Assembly: GCA_958298945.1 (NCBI GenBank)
Contig: OY282605.1
Coordinates: 30,978,811 to 31,042,810, forward strand
Direction: 5' to 3'
DNA from: Atherix ibis
Lineage: Eukaryota > Arthropoda > Insecta > Diptera > Athericidae
Length of the DNA stretch: 64,000 nucleotides
A program made the translations under genes and the position numbers. The notes beneath the pieces are model-generated. The model did not search any database. It was not told the DNA's origin and saw only the letters and a list, made by a program, of their open reading frames with translations. Positions 35,579 through 45,839 of the stretch are shown one piece after another. Each line of letters starts with the position of its first letter. Position 1 is the stretch's first letter.

Positions 35579-36898
35579 CGAGGGTCATTCAACATTAGCC
35601 TCACCGCCCGATGGAACTGCTGTCACAAAAAAATACCATCGTGCAGTACATTCTTTTAGTAGCCTACTGTCAAAGTTTCAGTCGATTCCCTTCATTAGTT
35701 TTGTTTTGAGAGCCTTTGAAAGCGAGCGTGTGGGTCGGTTGCACAAAAATGGAAAAAGAACAATATCGTTCGGTGATTAGATTCTTGTTTTTGGAAAGGA
35801 AAACGCGCAGCGAAATCAAAGATCGCTTGGATGCTGTGTATGGTGACTCTTCTCCTTCGATGGCGACCGTCAAGAATTGGTTCAACGAGTTTGTTCGTGG
35901 CCGCACGTCGGTTTTTTAAGAGCCACGCCCAGGTGCCCCGAAAACGGCTGCTACGGAGGAAAACGTTAAAAAAGTCCACGATCTCGTGTTGGCAGACCGT
36001 CGATTGAAGGTTCACGAGATAGATGAGACTGTGGGCATCGCAGTAGGAATGGTGTATCATATTCTACACGAAGAACTGGGCATGAGAAAGCTGTCGGCGC
36101 GATGGGTGCCGCGTTTGCTCACACCGGAAAACAAGCGCAACCGTGAGACCACATCGGCGACGTGTTTGGCGCTGTTTCAGCGCAATCCAGCGGAGTTCTT
36201 GCGTCGTTTCGTGACCGTCGACGAAACATGGATTCACTGGTACACACCAGAGACCAAGGAACAGTCGAAACAGTGGACTTCACCCGGCGAACGTGATCCG
36301 AAGAAGGCGAAGACTGTTCGATCGGCCGGAAAGGTGATGGCCACCGTTTTCTGGGATTCACAAGGTGTGATCCACATCGATTACCTCGAGAAGGGTAAAA
36401 CAATCACGGGGCGCTACTATGCTAACTTATTGGGCCGATGTGACGTCGAATTGAAGAAAAAGCGGCCCCGCTTCTTTGCGAAGAAAAAAGTGCTGTTCCA
36501 CCACGACAACGCGCCGGCTCACACCTCCGCCGTCGCCATGGCCAAATTGGTCGAATTGCGCTACGAATTGCTGCCCTATCCACCGTACTCTCCAGATTTG
36601 GCCTTCTGTGACTACTTTTTGTTTCAAAACCTGAAAAAATCACTCGCCGGGAATAGATTTGGGTCGAATGAGGAGGTCATCGTCGCCACGGAGGCCTTTT
36701 TTGCTTCCCTCGAGAAAATGTATTTTTTGGACGGGTTAAAAAAGTTAGAGCATCGCTGGGCCAAGTGTATCAAGCTTGAAGAGATTATGTAGAAAATAAT
36801 TGCCAGCTTTCCAAAATTTTCGTTTTGGAACGAAACTTTCCAAAATTTTCGTTTTGGAACGAGCCTTTTGTAGGCTAAGTATTGTTGAATGACCCTCG
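35579..36898 (+). mobile_element. irritans-type mariner, subfamily a, copy 2 (nested)
   Basis: A complete 1320-bp element ending in CGAGGGTCATTCAACA-type inverted repeats, with a 5-bp loss in the left one. TA duplications are at 35577-35578 and 36899-36900, inside the group V element. It is very similar along its length to the copy at 8359-9644. A 28-bp tandem duplication (CCAAAATTTTCGTTTTGGAA) lies just inside the right end. Confidence 0.95.
35749..36792 (+). pseudogene. irritans-type mariner transposase, one stop and a C-terminal frameshift
   Basis: From the ATG at 35749 the frame is open except for a TAA at codon 57 (35917-35919), at a different position from the stop in copy 1. It also has a one-base deletion in the last ten codons that ends the protein early at 36792. 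VDETWIH, HHDNAPAHT and YSPDLAFCDYFLF retain all three catalytic Asp residues with DD34D spacing. The codon-68 stop of copy 1 is absent here, and the codon-57 stop here is absent in copy 1, so both copies descend from an intact parent. Confidence 0.92.
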
Positions 36899-37031
36899 TA
36901 TTGGACTCTGTCCGCGATGAACCAAATTTGCTCCAGAGGATCATAACTGGTGACGAATCATGGGTTTATGACATTCTTTGAATGTGAAGGTTTTGGTTAC
37001 AGTTTACTTCGATTGCAGGGTAGAATGGTCA

Positions 37032-37101
37032 ATAAGGAATATTACCTGCAAGTTATGCGCTTAATATAACTTGCGCATAACTTGCAGGTAATATTCCTTA
37101 T
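37032..37101. repeat. perfect 29-bp palindromic hairpin
   Basis: The left arm 37032-37060 and right arm 37073-37101 are exactly complementary over 29 bp, with a 12-base loop. The left arm is ordinary group V transposase sequence (ATATTACCTGCAAGTTATG), and the right arm is its inverted copy. This is a local inverted duplication inside the fold-back element. Confidence 0.95.
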
Positions 37102-37742
37102 ATCCCGGATTTGTGGAAGAACAAAAATTGGCTTTTGCACGATGATAACGCCCCTACTCACGCATCGTTGCTTGTGCGTGAATTTTTGGCCAAAAACAAC
37201 GCACTAATAATACCGCAGCCACCGTATTCCTCAGATCTGGGTCCCTGTAACTTTTTCTTATTTCCGAAACATATTCTTTGACCCATTTTTTGGAATGGGA
37301 AAAAATCGAAAACGAGCCAAAACACGTGCAAGCAAAGCAGCTGTCAAAAATTAACTGAATATTCAAAATGGCTGAACTTCTTGGCATAAGTGAGAAACAT
37401 GAGTACCAACATAACATCACAAAAAAAATGAAAATCGAATATACTTAACCCGCGGAAATTCAAAATTCCCTATACTTTTTGAACAGACCTCGTATAAATA
37501 TTTTTTTCTTGTCAAAGCCTCATAAATTATTCATTAAAGATAATAAATTTGAAATCCGGTCAATGCAATTTGCTTCGAATTTTTTCAAATTCATCTAATC
37601 GCGTCAATTTTCTAAAAACTATAAAAAAGTTGGTCAGATAACATAACTTTACTTGCTGCAATTGTGTTTAACTTATCGAATAGGGAGAAATTCGTCAATT
37701 TTTTACAGCAAATGTAGTTGTCGTCGGAATTGTGTTCTTACC

Positions 37743-39770
37743 TACACATCTTAGGTATTTGCTCTCTCTGTATAGAGTTTGCTAGTGCATCAGAAAGAAT
37801 CCTTCCGTATGACTATTCATAAAAAAATTCACCTATACATAAATATCAAATGTTTACGCTGCTTTGGAAATAAAACGATTCGAAGCCTTGTTTAGAAGTT
37901 TTCGATTCAAATCCATATTCACATACCAACTCACACTCATACCTTATTTGTATTGATATATTTTGTTTTCGTATCCTGAAATCTATTCTCCCCAACCATG
38001 TCTTTTTGTATTAATCTAGTTTTCCTAGTCATTTTTGCTATTTTTCTATATTGCAGTCTGCCGCCACTTCAAATACTTTTTTTTTTTTCCTATTCCTATT
38101 TTTTTTTTTAAATTTTATAAATACTATATTTTTTTTAAATTTCATGATCAACAAATATATTGTATATACATACTATATGTCGATGAGTTAGTTTAGAATT
38201 TAAAACGTTGTATTTTCAAATATTATGAACATATGCAAACTTAAACTCTTCTAGGAAAATGTATAAAATATATTTAAAAAAATTGCCAATGCATGTACAT
38301 AATTTTTATATCGAAAATATAAATGTACATATGTATTTATATGGGGATTTTATACGAACTTGTATACACATATGAATGGATATATATTAACGACTGAGCA
38401 TATGAGATGTTTCAATAATTTATAGACCCAATGATGATGTCCCAGTTTTCACAAGAACTTCCTATCATTAATCAGCTCAAAGAGATAGACAAGCAACTAC
38501 CAGAAGCTAGGCAGTATTGCTGGGCTATTTTTTCTCCATCTTCTATTTTCAATATTTAACTACATCCCCTTTCCCCTCATCGATCCTTCTTCTTTTCAAC
38601 TAGCTGTCGGTTTTTTTTCCCTCATATTATTGTTTAAAAAAAAAACCACCCCCAACTTATTTTGCTATTATCTTTCAGCTTTTCTATAACATTTCCCCAT
38701 GAATTGTACTCTAAACTATTGTACAATATATATTTTCCAATGCTTTGTTATTATTGTTATTATATTTTTATTTTTATAAATTTCTTTCTCCTCAGGATAT
38801 TTTCTCCGTTAAGGATGTTTATCCAAAGATTACGGCCAATAAATGCCCATGTCGGTTACTATTGTTGATGAAAAAATTAATCTCTGTAAACAATTTATTG
38901 CCAATAAGGGCTGCAGATACGAATAGTATTATAAGAATATCATCATCGGCTAATCTTTCTTCTCTTTGGTGTTAGAATACGTGTTCATATAAACTCCTAC
39001 ACACATGCTTATATTGGAGAAAATAAAACAAAAATATCTCCTCAACGATCGAAAAATGGTCTATGTTTACATTTTAAATGAAAAACTCTACTTTTCATCC
39101 CTTATGGGCATGGAAAAAGTTGCTGTTCGTTAACAATTTTTTATTCGAATAACGAACGTTTCGAATTGCCAAAGCAAAAAGTTCTAATGTGTTTCGTTTT
39201 AGGCATTTTCGTTTCGTTTTTTGGAGTTTATTTTTGGTCTTTTTTTTTGTTTCAAAAAATAAACCAATGTTTATAAATATTTTCTTATAAATAATTTTTA
39301 TTTTTTACACATTTAAATACATACTATATATCCTGTATTCATATCTATTCTATGATAATATTTTGCTTCAAATTAATTAATTCAATAAAATACAAAATAA
39401 ATAATTTATTTCTGGATATTGTCATTGTACGAGGGTTGGGGGGGGGGGGGGTTGCGGGAAGGTACGTATGGTATTTGCAGATTAAAATTTTTTAATATAG
39501 TAAAAATTCTGATTTCCTACTGGACTCTAGTTTCTCATTTCATACATCAGAATGCCGATAGCAGGACAAGAACAATATTTTTATAAATTCCGCATTAGCC
39601 TCAGTTACAAAAACATTTTTTCTTCCAAAAATTCCTTTCAGAATCTTCTGAAAAAAGTTATTTCAGCAACCTACTTAAAAATACCTCTCCTTAACGATAT
39701 CTGAGTCAAACCTCAGGGCCACACTTGGACTTTAAACTGAGATTGGGAGTCGGATTGAGTTTATCTATAA
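37743..39770. other. intronic stretch with a 14-base G run
   Basis: Low-complexity T-rich DNA (38060-38140) is followed by an isolated run of 14 G at 39438-39451, in the midst of A+T-rich sequence. No coding content was recognised. Confidence 0.4.
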
Positions 39771-39779
39771 CCATAAATA

Positions 39780-40948
39780 CGAGGGTCGTTCAATAAGTCC
39801 TTAGAAAATCCAAAAAAATGCGCTCGTAGTGTCGGTAAAGATTTCTTTGTAAGTACCATTATCAACAAGAAAGCTGTCGAAATTTCAGCTCGATCCATAG
39901 CGTAGGTCAATTTCTATCGTCGATTAAAGTTAACGACATTTATTTGTGCATAACAATGGAAAAAAGCGAGTTTAGGGCTGTCATCAAACATCTCCATTTG
40001 AAAGGCTTAAGCCCGAAAAAAATCAAAGCCAAGTTGGATGCAGTTCATGGCACATCTGCACCTGTGTTTGCGATGGTTTACAATTGGGTGAAAGAATTTA
40101 AACGTGGCCGTTCATCCACAAAAGATGAGCATCGTTCAGGACGCCCAGTTGAGGTGTCTACTCCTGAAATCATCGACAAAATCCACGAAAAATTGTCTGT
40201 GAAAAAAATTTCGGCAAGATGGGTGCCGCGTTTGCTCTCAGAGGAGAATAAGCGCAATTGTGTAGTGGACTCTGAGGCTATGTTGGCACTCTTTCATCGC
40301 AATCCTGCCGAATTCCTTCGTCGATATGTCACTGTGGACGAAACCTGGATACACTACTACACTCCAGAAACGAAGAGACAGTCATCACAGTGGATTTTCA
40401 AGGGTGAACGGGCTCCGAAGAAGGCAAAAACTGTGCCATCGGTCGGCAAGGTGATGGCCACGGTCTTTTGGGATTCGCAGGGCATCATTTTTATCGGCTA
40501 CTTGTAAAAAGGAAAAACAATAACAGGAGCGTATTACGCGTCGTTATTGCAACGGTTGAGCGAGGAAATCAAAGAGAAACGCCCCACTCTGAAGAAGAAA
40601 AAAATCCTCTTGCATCAGGACAATGCGCGTGTGCACACCTGCACTGTTTCCATGGCCAAAATTGTGGAATTGAGAATGGAATTGTTGCAGCATCCCGCTT
40701 ATTCACCAGATTTGGCCCCGAATGACTGTTTTCTTTTCCCCAATCTGAAGAAATGGCTTGGCGGACGACGGTTCACTTCCAACGAGGACGTCATTGCTCA
40801 AACGGATGAGTATTTTGCAGAACTTCCGAAATCCTATTTTTTGGACGGAATAAAAATTTTGGAAAAGTGTGTATAGAGCTAAAAGGACATTATGTTGGAA
40901 AATAAAAGTGTTTTTTTTTAATATGTTGGACTTATTGAACGACCCTCG
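39780..40948 (+). mobile_element. irritans-type mariner, subfamily b, copy 1
   Basis: The element is 1169 bp with inverted ends CGAGGGTCGTTCAATAAGTC and TA duplications (39778-39779, 40949-40950). The transposase frame begins at the ATG at 39956. A 90-bp in-frame deletion joins EIIDKIHE directly to KLSVKKISARW, removing the second DNA-binding helix-turn-helix. A TAA at 40505-40507 replaces a codon in IDYLEKGKT. The rest is open and keeps VDETWIH, HQDNARVHT and YSPDLAPNDCFLF. A small deletion truncates the C-terminus at LEKCV. Confidence 0.94.
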
Positions 40949-40959
40949 TAGATGGAAAA

Positions 40960-42480
40960 AGACAAACACGAATCCCTCCATTTATGGGAAACTTTTCCTA
41001 GCATTGGTGGATGGATTGGGTGATTCCAGACAACATCCTTAACTATCATCTAGCTTTTTGGCTATGTGGACTCTTACCAAAAAGAAGTTCCCATTTCCAT
41101 GACGAACTATGGACAATCAAGTCGCTTATCAAATAATTCAGTGCTCAATGAGATTTGTCAAAATCTATTTAACGACGGAAACGTCCAGTTGAGGCTCTTC
41201 ACCGTCCTATTTCAACTGTAATTGTAAACTTGCCCCAACTGGTAACAAAATAGCACTTAACATTATAAGACATGCGTAGACAATCAGACTGGCCCTACAT
41301 TGAAAAGCCAGTCTACTAAACAACCATTCCAAAGTTCTGGGAAAGGAAACTTCTTAAAATCCGGATTGGGCATAAAAACCCATGAGTTCCTCTTCGGTAA
41401 CCAATCTTATCCGTTGTGCCAATTCCTGAATAGGAACTCATTTTATGGAGCATATTTTAAATGAATACCACTTACTACCTAGAATTTTTATAATAACTTC
41501 TTTCCAAAGTACTCTTTTGAATTGGCTAAAAGTAACTAATATGCTCCATAAAATTTAATCACTTCTACCGACTTGCTACCAGTTTCATTAGGTAACCTGA
41601 CAATGCCAACCCACACGTAATATGAAGTCGTAAATGGTCTCATAGTCATGGCGCTACAAAATGGTCTCTGGCTTTTGCCTCACAGATCTCACAACAACAA
41701 AAAACTAATAAATAATTTTTTTATTTTATGCAATTTTAAACCATATTTATTGCACAAAATAATTTTTTCATAAACTATTTCAAAGTTTTTAAATAATAAA
41801 TAAAAAATTATTTGAAAAAAAATAACTATTTTTTAGATACCTTTAATATCATATCTATATTCAGATGTATGTGTATATGTAACTTTTATTTACTAAATTA
41901 TAACCGAGTGTTTATTTTCATAAAATATCAAAATTCTTCTATGAAAATAAACCGTGGAATAATTGTGGGAATGTACCATCTGCAAATACAATGGTTCTCA
42001 TTAATTCATTATAAATGCAGATGTGCCCATTAATTAGGAATAATTTATGGTTTTTAAGATCTGTTCTATTATTAACATTTATAGGATTTTTAAATTGTTT
42101 GCTAAAGAACCAACATAGTTTTTCATGTGTTTTTTTTTAAACAGAAGTTGAAATATTTAGAAAAAAATTATTCGAATTTAAATTATAAAAAGTAAGATAA
42201 CTAATACTTTAGCAAAACGAATTAAAAATGAATAAATAGAAAAAAAATACAAAATATCATATTTTAAAGCTATACAAAATTGTTGTAATAATTTTAACTG
42301 AATTGTTTTAAAAAAAAATATTTGTATGATCATTTCTAGTAACATTTATAGTGAAATAAACGCCATAATAACTCAGTTCACTTGGCGACAACTAGAGGGC
42401 ATTCTGGCTATGTCAGCAGTTGGATTTGACCTCAAACACAAATCGTTATATTAATTTTATAAAGCAGTGTCATCACAAAG
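40960..42480. other. intronic stretch, nothing assigned
   Basis: Contains the inverted counterpart (41650-41690) of a 45-bp segment at 11023-11066, and a segment near 42380 resembling one near 45965. No genes were recognised. Confidence 0.35.
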
Positions 42481-42489
42481 TCAACGATA

Positions 42490-42692
42490 CGAGGTCTGGT
42501 CAAAAACCGAAGACGAGCCAAAACACGTGAAAGCAAAGCAGCTGTCAAAAATTAACTGGACATTCAAAATGGCCGAACTTATCGGCATAAGTGAGAGACA
42601 TGAGTACCAACATAACGCTACAGAAAATCGAAAATCGAATATACGTAACTCGCGGCAATTCAAAATTCGCGATACTTTTTGAGCAGACCTCG
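42490..42692 (+). mobile_element. 203-bp MITE-like deletion derivative of group V
   Basis: TA duplications (42488-42489, 42693-42694) flank a short unit whose left end is the group V 3' terminal repeat (CGAGGTCTGGTCAAAAA). The remainder is the inverted 5' 185 bp of the element. Nothing of the transposase core is left. Both ends needed for mobilisation in trans are present, so it is a non-autonomous, MITE-like copy. Confidence 0.92.
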
Positions 42693-43204
42693 TATAGTGT
42701 GCTTGCTAGAGTGAAAGGAATACTACCCAGGCGACACATGCTCTCAACAACTTTTGGCACCATTAATTATTTTAAAAGCTGGTTATTTCCAAATCCTGAA
42801 ATTCTATCTTTTAGACAGATATTTTTATCAAACTGAAAATACAAAGTGTTCTGACATATATAATTTCCCGCCGATGTCCTTGAGGATATCTTTCTATTGT
42901 AAATAATATACTTTTTCACAGCCACTTTTATCTTACAAAATCTCATTAATTCCTTAGGAGTCTGGTTCAAAAGGTTTAGAGCAAGGTTAAATTAGTAAAA
43001 ATGTGTTCATATTACTTTTACTCTTTCCCGACAACTGGTTCTGTTAGGAAACTTTACTCTTTCCCGACAACTGGCTTTGTTAGGTTTTTTAGGAAAAATT
43101 ATCTAAGAATTTATAATTGACAAACTGTTAAGCTGAAATACTTACATAACAGTATAAAAAAAGGGACTTAACCAATGATTTAAGGTCGAGGGATTCAGGA
43201 TAAA

Positions 43205-43500
43205 CGGTCGTGAAATTAATATGGACTTATGGACTCGAATTTTGCAGTTTGACTAAGCATTCCAATTTTCCATTGAATTCAAAACTTACAATCCTGAATC
43301 CCTCGAAAAATTTTCAAAGATCTTTTTTTATATACGGAACAGTGTTACCCAATGTGATCTAAATATTCCACGCGTTCGTGAACTGTACTACCCCTATTAT
43401 AGAAAATCCATTCGAGTCTATTCTACCATTATTTTTCTTTAACAAGAGAATTGTTCAGTCCCACGTTTCCATTACACACCCATCGACATTTAAAATTTAG
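43205..43500 (+). pseudogene. decayed Jockey-like LINE fragment
   Basis: The plus strand reads VKLIWTYGLEFCSLTKHSNF and, after a frameshift, CDLNIPRVRELYYPYYRKSI. This is the same post-reverse-transcriptase region as at 18359-18560 and 3720-3930. It is more decayed than those copies. Confidence 0.55.
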
Positions 43501-43543
43501 TTTCAAACTATGAAACAAATCATCTTTCTTGAGGTAACACCGA

Positions 43544-44176
43544 TGGGTGTTCTCGCCTACAAGTCTTCATGTTCTTGTATTTCTCGCAAGGTGAACCCGC
43601 GCTTTTGAGCTGGCCTAGCAATGCCAGGAGACTACAAGTTTACTTACTATAAGTTTCCTTAAAAGCAGAACTCACTGATACAATGCGGGTCGGTAGCCCC
43701 CCGATGGTTCGTTCGCCGTGCCCTGCTAAGGTGAGGAGGAGTCTTTGGCTTAAACGTGGATGGCTGGAGTTGTCACTTACATAGCAGTTACCCCGGGTGC
43801 TATCACTGCAAATGATAGTAGAGGTTTAGGTAGGCCTTGCTACCAACAGTTAGGGTCACTAGCTTGCAACTAGTTACTGACTCTTAGCGAATGGGACTAC
43901 CTGTGACGAATAGATCTGGTTAAAGGAACGACCAGGTAGTTGCACTATTGTACGTACAGTAATGAGAGAGTAGTCTGCTAGTTGATACCGCTTACCTCAG
44001 GAGTTGAATGTTTGCCTGCTTCATACTTGGGGCACAAAAGATGATGAAGAAGAAGTAGATGTAGAAGATGACGAAAATGAAGAAGGTGAAGAAGATAAAG
44101 AAGATGAAAAAATGTAGAAGATGAAGAAGATGAGGAAGATGAAAAAATGAAGAAGATGAAGAAGATGAGGAAGGTA
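43544..44176. other. G+C-richer block running into a purine-rich tract (left part)
   Basis: 43544-43980 has a base composition unlike its surroundings (near 50% G+C) and no recognised product. 44030-44176 is a GAA/GAT-rich, almost all-purine tract. The tract continues at 45457-45600 on the far side of the inserted mariner, followed by another G+C-richer block to about 45830. Together they look like one older unit of unknown origin, perhaps a retroelement or gene fragment. Confidence 0.45.
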
Positions 44177-45456
44177 CGAGGGTCGTTCAATAGAACGAAA
44201 TACGAGAAATTGCGCAAATAGTGTCGGTAAAGATTTTTTTTTGTAAGTAACCTTATCGACAGGAAAGCTGTCAAAATTTCAGCTCGATCCATAGCGTAGG
44301 TCAATTTCTATCGTCGATTAAAGTTAACGACATTTATTTGTGCATAACAATGGAAAAAAGCGAGTTCAGGGCTGTCATCAAACATCTCCATTTGAAAGGC
44401 TTAAGCCCGAAATAAATCAAAGCCGAGTTGAATGCAGTTCATGGCACATCTGCACCTGTGTTTGCGATGGTTTACAATTGGGTGAATGAATTTAAAAGTG
44501 GCCGTTCATCCACAAAAGATGAACATCGTTCAGGACGCCCAGTTTTTACTCCTGAAATCATCGACAAAATCCACGATCTGATTTTGAACGATCGGCGAAT
44601 TAAAGTGCGCAAATTAGTTGAGGCCACGGGCATATCACAAGGTACAGTCGCTTCAATTTTGCATGAAAAATTGTCTGTGAAAAAAATTTCGGCAAGATGG
44701 GTGCTGCGTTTGCTCTCAGAGGAGAATAAGCGCAATCGTGTAGTGGACTCTGAGGCTATGTTGGCACTCTTTCATCGCAATCCTGCCGAATTCCTTCTTC
44801 GATATGTCACTGTGGAAAAAACCTGGATACACTACTACACTCCAGAAACGAAGAGACAGTCATCACAGTGGATTTTCAAGGGTGAACGGGTTCCGAAGAA
44901 GGCAAAAACCGTGCCATCGGCCGGCAAGGTGATGGCCACGGTCTTTTGGGATTCGCAGGGCATCATTTTTATCGACTACTTGAAAAAAGGAAAAACAATA
45001 ACAGGAGCGTATTACGCGTCGTTATTGCAACGGTTGAGCGAGGAAATCAAATAGAAACGCCCCACTCTGAAGAAGAAAAAATCCTCTTGCATCAGGACAA
45101 TGCGCGTGAGCACACCTGCGCTGTTTCCATGGCAAAAATTGTAGAATTGAGAATGGAATTGTTGCAGCATCCCGCTTATTCACCAGATTTGGCCCCGAGT
45201 GACTATTTTCTTTTCCCCAATCTGAAGAAATGGCTTGGCGGACGACGGTTCACTTCAAACGAGGACGTCATTGCTCAAACGGATGAGTTCTTTGCAGAAC
45301 TTCCGAAATCCTATTTTTTGGACGGGATAAAAATTTTGGAAAAACGGTTTGAAAAGTGTATAGAGCTAAAAGGAGCTAATGTTGAAAAATAAAAAATTTT
45401 TTTTTAAAAAACAGTTTTTTTCCATCTTTTTCTAAGGACTTATTGAACGACCCTCG
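44177..45456 (+). mobile_element. irritans-type mariner, subfamily b, copy 2
   Basis: The element is 1280 bp, with inverted ends CGAGGGTCGTTCAATA and TA duplications (44175-44176, 45457-45458), inserted in a purine-rich tract. The transposase frame starts at the ATG at 44350. It has stops at 44413-44415 (codon 22) and 45052-45054, and a one-base loss in an A run soon after. It retains the second helix-turn-helix (DRRIKVRKLVEATGIS) lost from copies 1 and 3. The first catalytic motif reads VEKTWIH, so catalytic Asp1 is replaced, while HQDNAREHT and YSPDLAPSDYFLF are intact. Confidence 0.94.
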
Positions 45457-45830
45457 TAATAGGGATGAAGAGGATAAAGGAGATGAACAAGATGAAAAGG
45501 AAGAAGAAGAAAAAAAAGTTAAAGAAGATGGGAAAAAGAAAAAAATGCGGAAGATGACGAAGATGAAGAAAAGAAGAAAAGAGGGAACCGGAGGAATCAA
45601 AGAAAAATGTGTTAGATTGAAGCGAACTGGGTCGATAAAGCGTTGGCTTATACCGAGCTAGGGTATCGATTGAGATGCGTACAACTACCCGGATCTGGTC
45701 AGCTGAATTGGTGAAATCTATCACTTGACAGATCTGTTTTGTGCGTTGATTGGGTGTATCTCAATCCCTATGGTCGTAGGCGGCCCGTGGTATTATGTCT
45801 AACGATAGGTATGCCACGTTAAATAACATT
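45457..45830. other. purine-rich tract and G+C-richer block (right part)
   Basis: Continuation of the unit at 43544-44176 after the mariner. Open plus-strand translation is Glu/Lys/Asp-rich (DEEDKGDEQDEKEEEEKK), which purine tracts give in any frame, so coding is not supported. Confidence 0.4.
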
Positions 45831-45839
45831 AACTTAATT

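Larger units (their letters stand above)
35338..37492 (+). mobile_element. group V fold-back mariner derivative carrying a nested mariner
   Basis: TA (35336-35337) and TA (37493-37494) flank a unit that starts CGAGGTCTGTTCAAAAAGTA and ends with the complement. Both ends are the 5' end of group V: about 205 bp at 35338-35545 reappear inverted at 37287-37492. The normal 3' end is therefore missing and the element is a long-inverted-repeat derivative. Between 35579 and 36898 an irritans mariner is inserted at a TA. Interior group V coding remains include TGDESWVYDIL, HDDNAPTHASLLVREF-like and PPYSSDLGPCNFFLFPK near 36950-37265. Confidence 0.85.
33832..37742. mobile_element. candidate unidentified element bounded by a 20-bp perfect inverted repeat
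   Basis: GGTAAGAACACAATTCCGAC at 33832-33851 is perfectly complementary to 37723-37742. Beyond that, 5 of the next 6 bases also pair. A single-base mismatch then a further ACAAC match suggests a longer, eroded terminal repeat. The interior contains an old irritans mariner and a nested pair of younger mariners, which account for most of the 3.9 kb. No transposase of its own was recognised, so it would be a short non-autonomous element enlarged by later insertions. Target-site duplication is unclear. Confidence 0.55.

Noticed and set aside
43978..44304. Minus-strand frame rich in Ser, Phe, His and Leu
   Set aside because: It is generated by the purine-rich (GAA/GAT) tract read on its complement and runs into the mariner.
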